The notes under the pieces are model-generated. The model ran no database searches, was not told where the DNA came from, and saw only the letters and a list, made by a program, of their open reading frames with translations. From positions 76,325,501-76,389,500 of the forward strand of contig NC_133386.1 of the NCBI RefSeq assembly GCF_047511655.1: a DNA stretch of 64,000 nucleotides, given 5' to 3'. Each line of letters opens with the position of its first letter. Position 1 is the stretch's first letter. Made by a program: the position numbers and the translations under genes. This document shows, piece by piece, positions 36,202 to 47,989 of this stretch. The DNA is from Castor canadensis (taxonomy: Eukaryota > Chordata > Mammalia > Rodentia > Castoridae).

Positions 36202-38186
36202 CTTCAGGTTACTTTCTTTGTAAGAGTAAATAATGTACAAGAGACTTTCTTATCATGCTGGGTAAACTGGACTTTTTGGGGATTTGGCTATAAGTTCTTT
36301 CCTGATTTCTCAAAGGTCAGATAAAGTTCTTATTTCAGTTAGTGACGTGGAATTTTAGCATGGGTGACTCTGTTTTGGCTTGAACTTTTGGGGTCTAAGG
36401 CAGGAGCTCAGTCCAAGCCAATGGCTTTCCCTAATTTTTATTTTTTATCTTCTTCCCCAATACTTAAGGTAGAAGAGTACCCGAAGATAGTGTGGGAAGA
36501 TAACACCACTAGACCAAGACTGCCTCAGAGTGGTGCCTCATGAATTTGTGTGGCACTTCCCTAACTAGAGAAATCTGGAAGAAAACAGAGGACCTACCAG
36601 CCATATCCATCAAAGGAAGTGATCTATACCTTAAAGGAATTATTTCAGATATCATTAGTTTTTCTTGACTTCTAGAGCAACTCTTTAACCTTGTTAACTC
36701 TGACACAACGATTTGAATCCGTGGGTGAATTGCCATCCCACGCTGGAGGCTGGGTGAACTCTTTCCTCAGGAAAAGCCCCTGATGTGGGACCATAAAGAT
36801 CATCTGAGCATCTTAGTCATGCATGAGGGCTTTCTTTTTCCTACTTCCTGTAACTTGGAACAGTTTCCCAGCTTTTACTGGGGACAGTCTTTCCCAATAG
36901 GACCTTGTTAACTAGGACAACTGGAGATATCTTAATGTAGACATACAGTTGTCCTAGTTAATCTAGTTAATGTAGTTTTCTTTAGTCCTTTATGGCTGTT
37001 GTAGGGAGGTGAAAGATGCTCTCTACCACTTTCTAGCTGTTATATGGGCTCTTTGGGTAGATCTAGTAACTATATTAATATAGAGTTGACTAGGAGAAAC
37101 ACACACACATTTTAAAACTATGACATGTACTTTGGTCTCTTCACAAGAAGAAAGTCTAAAGAAATGTTCAAAGCAATCAATAGATGTGTGAGGGAAGGAC
37201 AGGACAAATTGGTCCCTGGACTAATGTAGTACATTCCCAATACAAACATTTTTGAAGAGTCCAGACCTTCAACTCACCTCTGTTTATTGTTTGAATTTAC
37301 TTAATAATTTCTACTAGCTGAGTGATGATCTTTGTTCAACCCATTTAAGGCCACAAACTGTGGAGATAGCTCAGAAGACAGACTGCTGAGTTCTAATCCT
37401 ACCTTCCTTCTGTGACCTTGTACAATAAGAGCAGTCATTACTAACTTCAAATTCAACATTGATATATGTCTATTATTTAAAGTGGTCTGTGCATTAGAGT
37501 TAACAAGGTTAAAGAGTTGCTTTAGAATTAAAGAAAAACTAGTGATATTTGACAAAAATATTGCCTTAGACTAAAGGAAATGAAAACATTCTAGGAATGT
37601 TACTAAAAGATATGGGGTGTGGGAAGAGTGTGGGTAGAAGCTATTAGTGACATTTTTTTAAATGTCACTTCAACAAATTTGTTATTCAGGTCCTTACAAC
37701 CCCAATTATCAGTCTCTGGTGATGGGAACTGTTTCTAACCTGGGCATATAAAGGAAATCCCTCTCTAAAGAATCTTGTGGCTTGCTGCATGGGGGAAAGA
37801 CAAGTCAAATGACCCTTGTTAAAGTCAGTGCCACAAGTGATTTTAGCTTGAAATAATTCTTATATTAATTTGGCATATTTTGGCATGGCATGTCTTTTAT
37901 TCCTTTATTGCCGTTTTTCAGACCAGATTTAGTATTGCATTTCCTTTAATCTAGTCTATAGTTAATCTAGTTAATGTAGTTTCCTTTAGACTAACACAAT
38001 ATTTTTGTCTACTTTTTCAACCCTGACATTAACATTTTTGCAGAGTCCAGACGAGTGGTTTTGCAGAAAATCCCTCTATTTGGTTATATATTAACATGAC
38101 TAATTTTTTGAAAGCTCTGAATTCTGGTAAGATCTTTCTGCCTAGTGTGCCATTTTGCATTCTTCATGGTATTTTTTGTTGAAAAA

Positions 38187-38213
38187 TTGAATGAATGAAT
38201 GAATGAATGAATG
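38187..38213 (+). repeat. (TGAA)n microsatellite
   Basis: About six tandem TGAA/AATG units in copy 1. Copy 2 at the matching place (about 43775) has no expansion, so it arose after the duplication or was lost there. Confidence 0.9.
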
Positions 38214-39163
38214 TTACTGAGATTTTAGTTGAAAATCTAGGTATTGAGTATCAAATTCTTGGTGTCCAGGAATATGGAGACGTGGTCCTCCTCTAATGCA
38301 GAGTACTCATTAGTATTGGGTCCAGTACATCATTCTGCTAGGAGGTAACAATTTTACTCATAATGGGGAGAAAACCAAGAAAAAGGCAACACTAAAAAGT
38401 TGTAGTATTTGGTATGTATTATACTTTTTCCTAGTTGAGATGAACCCTAGCATTGTGTGGAAGAAATGTTGTGTGCTGTTTAGTGAGACAAAAGCAGTCC
38501 TGTGTATACCCGGAGCACAAAATTTGTAATTCTAGCAACTGCTCACATTATCCTGAGAATTTAAAAAAAAAAATTTGGTCTTATTAGATGTCTTGTTTGA
38601 TTAGAATCAAATATTATTCAACCAAATCTACATTCTAGGGCACACACATAGCTTACTGATTCATACTAATAGGAAAATATCTGAAGAGCTAGAATCCTGA
38701 ATTTGTTCAGGAGTTGAGAATTTAATCTAGTTAATACATGATTATTGAATGCTCTGAGCAAAGCTGTCAGAGAACTTAATCTAAAAGTTGAAACAGTGAC
38801 TTAACCCTACAGGATAAAATAGAAGCCAAACACCTCAACTCTTGGTCAGAAAGCATTATCTGAGTAATTTCCAAGTGTATGGTGAAGATCACAGTTTTAG
38901 AAGAATGCAGAGAAGAAGACACTGTTGTGAAAGGCCAGTCCTGCCCTTAACTCTGAGAACATTCATTTCATCTCTTTACACATCTGTTAGAACAAGGGCA
39001 CTGAGTCAGGGACTCATAACATTCTTTTCAACGTTAACACTTTTTAATTCTCTGAATCCATGCTTTATGAAGAAGATATTTGACATGGATAAGATTTGGT
39101 TGAGGTGGGAGACTTGTAACAAGTGGAAATAATTGCCCACCCACTCTTGTCCCTCTTTAAATA

Positions 39164-39199
39164 AATGACGCCATTTCAACTAATGACGCCATTTCAACT
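39164..39199 (+). repeat. 18-bp direct tandem duplication
   Basis: AATGACGCCATTTCAACT occurs twice back to back (39164-39181 and 39182-39199). Copies 1 and 3 of the local unit have the sequence once, so this is a small private duplication. Confidence 0.95.
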
Positions 39200-40010
39200 A
39201 CTTGATTTCATCATTGAATATTGCCTGCAGGGTGTTTATCTTGGGGATGAGAAGAGATGTTTTTATTCCTGTCCATGTGACTTGAGGAGAAAGTTGACTT
39301 AAGGCAAGGTTGGGGCTTTTGTACTATTCTGTGCTGCTTCAGGTTACTTTCTTTGATGGAGTAAATAAAGTAGAAGCCTTGCTTATCATGCAGGTTAGCT
39401 TTGCCTGTTTGGGGATTTGGCTATCATCTCTCTCCTGGTTTCTCAAAGGTCAGATGAACTTCCAGTTGGTGACATGGAACTTTAGTATGAGGGACCTCGT
39501 TTTGGTTTGATCTCTTTGGGCCTAAGGCAGGAGCTCAGTCCAAATCAAAGGCTCCACATAATTTTTATATTTTATCTAATCCCTTAATACTTAAAATGGG
39601 ATAGGGAAGTGCCCAAAGGTAGGGTGAGAAGTTGATTTCAGCAGACCAAGACTGCTTCAGAGTGGTGCCAAGTGAGTCTGTGTGGCTCTTCCTTAACCAG
39701 AGGAATTTAATATAAAATGGAGTACCCCCTAGTCATTTTTTTCAAAGAAAGTGATTTATACCTTAAGGAAATTATTTCAAGTGTTAGTAATCTTCCCAGA
39801 TTTCTAGAACAGCTCTACCTTGTAACTCTGATACAATGATTTGAATCCATGGGTGAGAGTTGCCGGATCACACTGGAGGCTGTGTGACCTCTTCTCTCAG
39901 GTAGAGCCCCTGATATGGGACCATAATGATCATCTGAGCATCTGAGTCATACATGAGTATGACTTTGTTTCCTACTTCCTGTAACTTAGAACAGTTTCCC
40001 AGCTTTATTT

Positions 40011-41591
40011 TTGGGCTTATTGTACATGCTTTATTAAAATGGTTCTTGTATTCACAGTACCTGCAGAAAGAGTTCCCTTCTACAGTCTCTCCACACATCC
40101 ATACCATGGCCTTGTGCGCCCACACCAGGGGTGAGGGTCACTCCTAACGTTAAGAGCCGATGGGGGATAAGAGTTGTTGATTTGTTTTTCAATTTTTTGG
40201 AAAAGAGAAAAGCATGGAGGGGATGCATTTGGCTACTACAATACTAAGTAAATTGTGTATATTAACAGATATGGCAGTTAACACTGACTGTTCCTTTTAC
40301 ATTCTAGATACACAGAATGACACCAAGTTTGTTCCAACTTCAGTTTCAATGCTGCTTGTAGTGACTTCTGAATTCACATAGGGACTTTCCCTAAAGTTAA
40401 TTCAAGTTTATGGAAATGAATGAGGCACAATTAAAATATTTATTTGATCTAGGGAAAGGAAGGGAGGAGATAAAGTTGGTTTCTGAGATCTCAGTTGGGG
40501 AATTGCTTTGACTTCAATCCACCTGAAATTTCCTCTCATTTCCAAAAGATTGTTAGAAAAAAGTTTTTTCCTTTTCCTTGACAAAGCCCAAGTTTGGGAA
40601 CTCACATTTTAATGTTTCAGTAGCCGGACTACTCAAATTAATGTGCAACTCCTACCTCACCTTGCCAGACCTCCTCCCGCCTTAATGCTAAAATCAAAAT
40701 ACAGCACGTGAAACAGGAGTCCCTTGCTGCTTTTGGAGAACTGTACACTTGAGTAGCAAATACATACCTGGTTGTCTTTGACACATTTTTTAAAAAAGAA
40801 GGATCGAATGAAGGAAGAGAGAGAAGAGAAAGATCGAGCAAGCGCTAAAAGTAACCCCGTTGACTTTCTTGCTGTTGAAGAACTCCCCGTCTTCTCCTTT
40901 GCTGATGACCAGTCCCCAGCAGACATTAGAAACAACTGCCACAAAGGAGTTTGGCAGCGTAAATAATGTCTAGCACTCAGACCTTCACAGTGAGACTCAT
41001 TTATCTTGAACACAATCTGTTGAGTGTTTTGGCAGCAGGTGAATCAAACCCACAGACACTGGACATTCTGTGAAGGGAGAAAGAACTGCGGTTCTGAAGG
41101 CCCCTTTGGTTGTTTACAAAGTTCAGTCCTGTTTATTGTGATCCTTGGTGTCTTTTTCATCTGTATATTCTGAAGGTTCTTCCCTTGGTTTTAGGAGTCT
41201 GCCTACGTGATCATATTTTTCTTTAAACTGCATTTCCCATTCTCAAACACTCTCCATCTGTACTGTGTTCAAATGTGAGAGCTCATTGGACACACCTCTA
41301 AGTGCATCCTTATCCAGGCAAAACGCCGCTAAGTCATCCCCACCCGCAAATATTCCATATGGACCGGCCGGGCCGTAGAGCTTGCTGCCTTTGGTCACAA
41401 GGAAGACTTTCGCATTGACCGCGATCAGGATGCGGGATCAGCACGGTGGAACTGCTGCAGCTGCTCTAAGCTGAAGTCCGCTTCTTCGTGCAGCCAGCGC
41501 AGAGCGGCGGCCGGGTTCCCCTCGCCGCGGGGCCCCGGTCCCGGCCCTGGCTCCGGCGCCCACAGCGCACCCATGCCCGTAGGCCCCCTGC
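40011..41591 (-). pseudogene. PGRMC2: Processed pseudogene of PGRMC2
   Basis: The minus strand reads a decayed copy of progesterone receptor membrane component 2, a haem-binding cytochrome b5-like membrane protein. Recognisable pieces, across frame shifts, are AWVRCGRR (after the membrane segment), [30 protein letters not shown], a CLDKDAL stretch, EWEMQFKEKYDHVGRLLKP and the end DTKDHNKQD with a TGA at 41123-41125. A stop replaces the Arg before EWEMQF. The N-terminus is missing (5' truncation near 41591). The 3' UTR continues to an AATAAA at 40035-40030, and a short A run follows about 18 bp later. Flanking CAGTTTCCCAGCTTTATTT (39992-40010) and CAGTTTCTCAGCTTTTATT (41592-41610) are a target duplication; copy 1 near 36860-36898 has the uninterrupted site. 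No introns, no promoter, not coding. Confidence 0.92.
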
Positions 41592-41752
41592 CAGTTTCTC
41601 AGCTTTTATTCGGGAGAGTCTTTCCCAATATAAACATTTTTGAAGAGCCCAGACCTTCACCCCCACCTCTGTTTATTGCTTGAATTTTACCTAATAATCG
41701 TTACCTGTTGATTGATGGTCTTTGTTCAACACACTTAAGGTTGGAAGTTGTG

Positions 41753-41859
41753 GACCGGTGGAATGACTCAAGTGGTTGAGTGCCTACCTAGCAAGGGTGA
41801 GGCCCTGAGTTCAAACCCAGTAACACCAAAAAAAAAAAAAAAAAAAGAAAGAAAAAAGA
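41753..41859 (+). repeat. ID-type SINE with long A tail
   Basis: Plus-strand tRNA-derived unit: gactcaagtggttgagtgcc, then ctagcaagggtgaggccctg and gttcaaaccc, with an A tail of about 19. Flanks TTGGAAGTTGTG (41741-41752) and CTGGAAATTGTG (41860-41871) form an imperfect target duplication. Confidence 0.92.
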
Positions 41860-42123
41860 CTGGAAATTGTGAAGACTGCTGGGTTCTAACCTTATCTTCC
41901 TTCTGTGACCTTGAGCAATAAAAGCAGTCATTGCTAACTTCAAATTCAACATTGATAATATGTCAATTTAGATATGTCTGTTATCTAAAATGGACTGTAT
42001 ATCTGCATTAAAACCTGTCCAGTCGTCTTAGTAGTCTTTTATTGGTGTTGTAAGGGAGCCAGAGATCACCACTTCATTCTTATGTGGACCCTTTGCCTGG
42101 ATCTAGAAACCATGTTATTATAT

Positions 42124-42770
42124 ATTTCTATGATTTTATTAGCACACACTAGTTATACAGGGGAATACATTATGATATTTACATAGGTGTTTAAAATGTA
42201 TCTTAGTTGGATTTACAGCTTCCATCATTCTCTCTCTTCCCCCCTCCCCACACCTTCCTAGAACAATTTCAACAGGTTTCATTTTTCTATTTTCATACAT
42301 GGGTACAAAACACATCTACCATATACATCCTCATTCCCCCTTTCCTGTTCCTACCCCCCTCCCACTGGTACCTACCCCTGGAAAAGATTTATTTTCCCTT
42401 CTGACCCTCATTTTTAAAAAATTAAGTGTATATTGATAGTCCCAAGGGGGTTTTGCTTTTCAGGTGTGTATATATTGTGCTTTTATCAAATTAACCCTCT
42501 CCCCTACGTTATTTAATCATTTTCTATCAACATTCTCCCCTAATATTCAACAGCTTGCTGTACAGTGCACTATGTCATATTCATATGTAGATGGGTTTTT
42601 TCAATGTTTTTCATTTGCTAACATTTTCTTTCTCTCTCCCACCCCTTCAGACAGACTTACTAACACAATTTTGTTCTCTTTGTATGTGTATCTATATATA
42701 TATAGATACACATATATGTTAGAAACATTAATACAGACCTGGTGAGGGGAAAAAAATACAAGTTTTTTTT
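42124..42770 (-). mobile_element. Old L1 3' end
   Basis: Minus-strand L1-type 3' UTR (attagcacacactagttata and following C-rich blocks), the same old subfamily as 49535-50084. It lies within copy 2 and is absent from copy 1. An AT-rich palindromic stretch (tatatatatatagata region, near 42690) sits at its right end. Edges are approximate. Confidence 0.65.
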
Positions 42771-43231
42771 TAATTTTGCATGTACATTAGGCTCTTCACA
42801 AGTCAGAAGTCTAAAGAAATGACCAAAGTAGATGCTTTTAAACTCTTTAAACAAATATCAGTAAATGTATAAAGGAATGACAGGACAACTTGGTTCTGGG
42901 CTAGGGTAGTACATTCTAGGAGTATTACTAAGAGATATGGGGGAGAAGGTATGGGTAGAAGCTACTAGAAGAAAATGTCACTTCAATAAGTTTGTTATTC
43001 AGGTCATTTCAGCTCCAATGATCAGTCTCCGGTGATGGCAGCTATTTTCTAGCCTTGGTATGTAAAAGACATCCCTCTCCAAAGAATGTTTGTGGCTTGC
43101 TGCATGGGGGAAAAACAAGTCAAATGGCTTTTGCTAAGGTCAGTGCCTCAAGTGATTTTAGCTTGAAATAATCCATATACCAATTTGGCATATTTAACAT
43201 GGCATGTTCTTCATTCCTTTATTGCTGGTTG

Positions 43232-43445
43232 GTTTTTTTTTTTTTCCCACTACTGGGAATTGAATTTAGGACCTACACCTTGAGTGACTATACCAACCTT
43301 TTTTTGTGAAGGATTTTTTTTGAGATAGGGTCTCTTGAACTATTTGCCAAGATAGGGTCTCATGAACTGGCTTGGAACCATGATCCTCCTGATCTCTGCC
43401 TCCTAAGTAGGTAGGATTATAGGTGTGAGACACCGAGACCCAGCT
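43232..43445 (-). repeat. Dimeric B1 + ID SINE, diverged
   Basis: A T run, a diverged ID part (cactactgggaattgaattt) and a B1 part (gatctctgcctcctaagtag, ataggtgtgagacacc). Present only in copy 2 of the local unit. Confidence 0.85.
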
Positions 43446-44345
43446 ATTGCTCTTTTTAAGACTGGATCCAATAAAATATTATGTATTACATTTCCTTTAA
43501 TCCAGTCAATAGCTAATCTAGTTTATATAGTTTCCTTTAGACAAGGACTGTATCTCTGTCAACTTTTTTGTTCCTGACTTTAACATTTTTGCAGAGTCCA
43601 GATGAGGGGTTTTGAAGAACCCTTGTATTTGGTTTTATCCCAACATGACTATTTGATTTTTGACAACTGTGAATTTTGGTACGTGCTTTTTATGGAAATA
43701 AAATTCTGTCATTTCTACCTATTGATAACAGTTTTACATGTAAAAAGCATTCTTTTTAGTAATTTTTGTTGAAAAATTGACTGAATAAATATTAATGAGA
43801 TTCTATTTGAACAATCTAGGTATTGAATAAAAAATTGTTGATGTCTGGAAACACGGAGCCATGGTTGTCTTCTTATGCAAAGTACGCACTCATTAGGTGT
43901 CTGGTCCAGTAAGTCATTCTGCTAGGAGGTAACGATTTCATTCACAATGGGGAAAATGGCAAGAAAACTCAACTTAAACAAAAAAGTTGTAAGATTTGGC
44001 ATGTGTTATACTTATTTATAGTTGAGACACACACTAGCAATGCTTGGAAGAAGCATTTTGTGCTGTGTAGTGAGACTACAACATTTGTAATTGTAGCAAC
44101 TGCCCATGCTGTCCTGATAATTAAAAAAATATAAAAAATGTTGGTCTTATTAGATATTGTGTTTGATTAGAATCAAATGTTATTCAATCAAATCTATATT
44201 TCTAGGTCACATTACTTGCAAGCACATAGCTTACTGATTTATACTAATAAGAAAATATCTGAAATCCTGAATTTGTTCAGGAGTTGAGACTTTAATCTAG
44301 TTAATACATGATTATTGAATGCTCTGAGCAAAGCTGTCAGAGAAC

Positions 44346-44878
44346 TTAATCTAAAAGTTGCAACTATGACTTAACCCTACAGGATAAAATAGAAGCCAAA
44401 CACCTCAACTCTTGGTCAGAAGGCATTATCTGAGTAATTTCCAAGTGTATGGTGAAGATCACAGTTTTAGAAGAATGCAGAGAAGAAGATACTATTGTGA
44501 AAGGCCAGTCCTGCCCTTAACTCTGAGAACGTTCATTTCATCTCTTTATATATCTGTTAAAACAAGGGCACTGAATCAGGGACTCCTAACATTCTTTTCA
44601 GTGTTAACACTTTTTAATTCTCTGAGTCTATGAGAAGGCTTTATGAAAAAGATATTTGACATGGATAAGATTTGGTTGAGGTGGAAATAATTGCCTGCCC
44701 ACTCTTGTCCCTCTTTAAATAAATGACGCCATTTCTACTACCTCATTTCATCATCGAATATTGCCTGCAGGGTGTTGTCTTGGGGATGAGAAGAAATGTT
44801 TTCATTCTTGCCCGTGTGACTCAAGAGAAAGATTGACTTAAGGCAGGGTTGGAGCTTTTGTTCTGCTGTGCAGTGGGA
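44346..44878 (+). repeat. Local repeat unit, copy 3 (truncated)
   Basis: About 530 bp nearly identical to the start of copy 2 (38776 to about 39320). Similarity stops abruptly near 44878, where copy 2 continues toward ctgcttcaggttac and copy 3 continues with unrelated gcagtgggagatgtttagat. Confidence 0.9.
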
Positions 44879-47398
44879 GATGTTTAGATTCTACTCATCA
44901 GCCTTTCATCTGTGCAGATCTCCTTTTAGTGTATCATGAACAAGATGCCCAGGGTGGGCCAAAATAAATCTCTGTGCTGTCAGTCGTCCTGCCTGGATTA
45001 GGTGAAATCCCATTCTATAGCAGTTCAGTACTGGAGACCAGTTCATAAAATGCTACCTACTAGTCCCCAGAGTTCTCACATTCAGAGGACTGCCACTCAC
45101 TGGCTTATCTCTACTGCTAAAAACAATGACTCTCCTTATTAATATCTTTTGCAGCTGTAGATTTGTTAATTCATTTCCCACCACCACCAGGGAGTGTCAC
45201 CTTTTTGAATACTTTTGAAAGAATTTGTTGAAAGCTATGAAATCTCAATGCATAAAAAGTACAGACATGTACTTATTATATGGGTTTGTATAGAATTCAA
45301 ACTTCTTAGTCTAAACCCTTAGTGCAACCTGCACATGAAATTGATTTTTTTATGAAGCCCATGTTAAAATGAATCAAGTTTCCTTAATATCTGATTAGTT
45401 TAACTGATATTCTTCCCAATTCTTTTCAGAGTGGGATGGTCTCAGAGATGTTGCTCAACCAGAATTTTCTGCCTGGCTGAATTCCAGGTTTTCCTTTACA
45501 AAGTATATTAGAGTAGTTTTTCAGAATACAGTTTCAAAAATATAAAACACACATTATCTGAAATAGGCTGTGCATAATATTGTGTGTCCCACAATCTTTC
45601 AGTCATTTGTTTTTCTTTTTGCTTGTGAGGTGTGCCCTTGTTTCTTTTGCTTGCTACCTTCACCTTAAGGTACATTTCAGTTGTAAGGTGGGAACCCAGT
45701 GTAGGTAAATTTGCTCCTTTCTACAGTGAGAGGCCAAGTATGCCTATCCCCTTGCTTGGGGTGTGGTCATGTCACAGATGCTGTCATTTGTTGGTTAATT
45801 TGTTTTGGGACAGCAGGTTTTGGGGCATCTTCCACCTGAACTATTTCACAAAATTCTGCAAGTCTGATGTATATATTTTGCTTTTTGGTGATTTAAAAAA
45901 AAGATTAGGTTATTCATTTGTGAATCTAAATCTCAAGATTGTTTTTCTTGGCTTCTTTTCTATCATCCTCTCTTACCATCTTCTTTCCTAAAATGAGTAG
46001 CGCTTGAGTCAACCTTTCTCATCTGTTTCCAGTTTAGTCAAAGGCTGTTTCAAGGCCTGGCCACCCCTCTGCTATGTCCTAAGGAAACCTGTCTGCTTGT
46101 AGTGAGATGGGGAGGCTCTCATGTTAGGAAGCTGAATCGAATTCAGGATTTCTGAATTTCTCACATCCAGAGCTGATTTCCTTGAGTGGATGCTTTGAGA
46201 AAAGATTTCCCTCCTTCCTTTCCAACTTTCCCTGTTGTTGATCACTTTCAACCTAAGGTTTATTTTCTCAGCCAGTTTGGTAATGTTCAATGTCTTCCTC
46301 ATCAAAAGTCAAACAATACATTTTTTAGTAGCCAGCAGTCATTTCAGAGGTAGATCTAGGTTTTATAAAACTTCACCAGAGAATCCATCCTTATCAATCA
46401 ATACCAATTTCAGACTCAGAATTTGTATCAAGAAAATGTGATGTGGACTTTGCCCAAAGTTCTGAGCTTCAAAGAGCAAAAATCCCAGAATGCAAGAATC
46501 CCAGAAATAGAGAGACCTAAAACAGCCCCTACTACAACCTTGTTAGATTATAAGAATTTGAACACTTGAGTTGTTCAGATCACATAGTAAAGATTTCCAA
46601 AAATGAGTACACTTTTAGTTGACTTTTTTAAAGTTTAAAACTAAAGCATAATGAACATTGTAGAAAGTGTTTGTTTTGCAGGAAAAGTAACATTGTATAA
46701 GAATTTAAAATGTATTTACTGTTAAGATCAAGTATCAAATGGAAATTCCTAAAGAGTTGTTGCAGAAGCTGCTAAATGTTTTGTGATGGGTTAGGGACTT
46801 TACAGGCATCCCTGAGCTTGAGTCTGGGGAGGACAATCCAGGACAGGGATGATAGTCACAAAGCACCAGAAACCACTTAAGCCCCAAGCCAAGGGAGTCA
46901 GTGGGGTCATAAGCCATCTCTTATTCTCTGGCAGGCTTGTGTGCTGGCCTCATCCTGGGCAGCTGCCAGTGTTTTGCTGCTGTCCCCACTGTTAGCATTG
47001 TGGCCCACATGGCTGCTTGTGCTGCTACAATCAGCATTTCCTTCATAAATGCACAAGTGGCCAGTTTCTAATGGCCATATAAAAAGTGTCTTGACATTTC
47101 CTCTGTTGGCTTTTTCCTCCCAGGATCTTGATGTTGTCAGAATGGTATTAATCAGGCTAAGTTAAAAAAACATCTCTCCTCCAGCCACCAGCAGTGCTCA
47201 GGTTCTTTGTACTAAAGAAGTCATTCTATGAGGTAAATGATTCACTGCATCATCTGCTTCCAACCTACTTCTCCCTGAGGCCCTGTCCTAAGAGAGCACG
47301 TGCATGAGCTGGATACACAAAGCCTTTGACAACCTGTTTTCTGGCCCTTCTTAGCCTTCTGGCCAAAGTACACTGGCACTTACCCTTTGCACCAGGTC
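44879..47398. other. Unassigned non-coding sequence
   Basis: About 2.5 kb with no recognisable gene or repeat. Frames such as 45632-45991 have no family resemblance. Confidence 0.45.
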
Positions 47399-47989
47399 CA
47401 GTTGATCCTTATTATTCATGGATTCATATCTGTGGATTTCTCATGCTTGTAACAATTTATTTGTAACTCACTAATCAATATAAATGAGTCTTTGTCAGTC
47501 ATTCATGAATATGTGTATGCCCAGAATGGTGAAAAATTTGAGTCAGTCGACACACAAATTGCTAGCTGAGGTCAAACAAATGGACACTCTGCCTCCTTAT
47601 CATAGCCTTCATCCTGTAAACAAATGTATTCTTTGAGGTTTATTTAGCTTCAGCATGCTGTGCTTGCTGTTGGCGACTTTTGTGTTTAAAATAGTCCTTA
47701 AGTGGTGTGTTGAAATGCTGTGTAGTCCTTTAAAGGGAAGTCTGACGTGCCTTCTGGAGAAAATATGTGTTAGATAAGATTTAGGCATGAGTTATAGTGC
47801 TATTAAATAAGGTGTCATTACACAGAAACAGAAATAAAGGCAATAGATTAACTGGTTGATGATGATGTTGTGACCAAAGGCTCCCAGGAAACTAACTTTG
47901 TATATGTAGGAATCACAGTTCAGTACTCACTAACGCAGTGTTTGTGAGACTATAGTATCTACCTACTGCAGATAACAAGAATTAACTTG
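47399..47989 (+). mobile_element. Tigger/pogo-type DNA transposon fossil
   Basis: The ends are roughly inverted: CAGTTGATCCTTATTATTCA at the left and the complement of that pattern (ataacaagaattaacttg) at the right. In between, about 47670-47815 recalls the N-terminus of a pogo-like transposase: residues resembling the CENP-B-type helix-turn-helix (a CLLEKI...GMSYSAI pattern) across shifted frames. The element is about 590 bp, a non-autonomous remnant; the exact subfamily (MER44/Tigger7-like) is from memory. Confidence 0.7.

Larger units (their letters stand above)
34575..38775 (+). repeat. Local repeat unit, copy 1
   Basis: First copy of a sequence repeated next to itself. It starts near ttaatctaaaagttgaaaat and matches copy 2 (from 38776) and copy 3 (from 44346). 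The segment 34575-34746 plus 35742-36898 pairs with 38776-40010, and about 37237-38775 pairs with 41629-44345. It is interrupted at about 34750-35741 by later insertions and at 36116-36201 by a SINE. No conserved reading frame spans the copies, so I see no gene. Identity to copy 2 looks near 80 percent by eye. Confidence 0.85.
38776..44345 (+). repeat. Local repeat unit, copy 2 (carries several insertions)
   Basis: Second copy of the unit. It holds four later insertions: the PGRMC2 retrocopy (40011-41591), an ID-type SINE (41753-41859), an old L1 3' end (about 42124-42770) and a dimeric SINE (43232-43445). Taking these out leaves about 3 kb that pairs with copy 1. Its first ~530 bp are very similar to copy 3 (over 90 percent by eye), closer than either is to copy 1. 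Confidence 0.85.

Noticed and set aside
39868-40125. Minus-strand frame with a CX2CX4HX4C pattern, looking like a retroviral zinc knuckle
   Set aside because: The frame crosses from the local repeat unit into the 3' UTR of the PGRMC2 retrocopy and across its target duplication, so the Cys/His pattern is chance.
41339-41590. CpG-rich patch as a possible CpG-island promoter
   Set aside because: It is the GC-rich 5' coding part of the PGRMC2 retrocopy.
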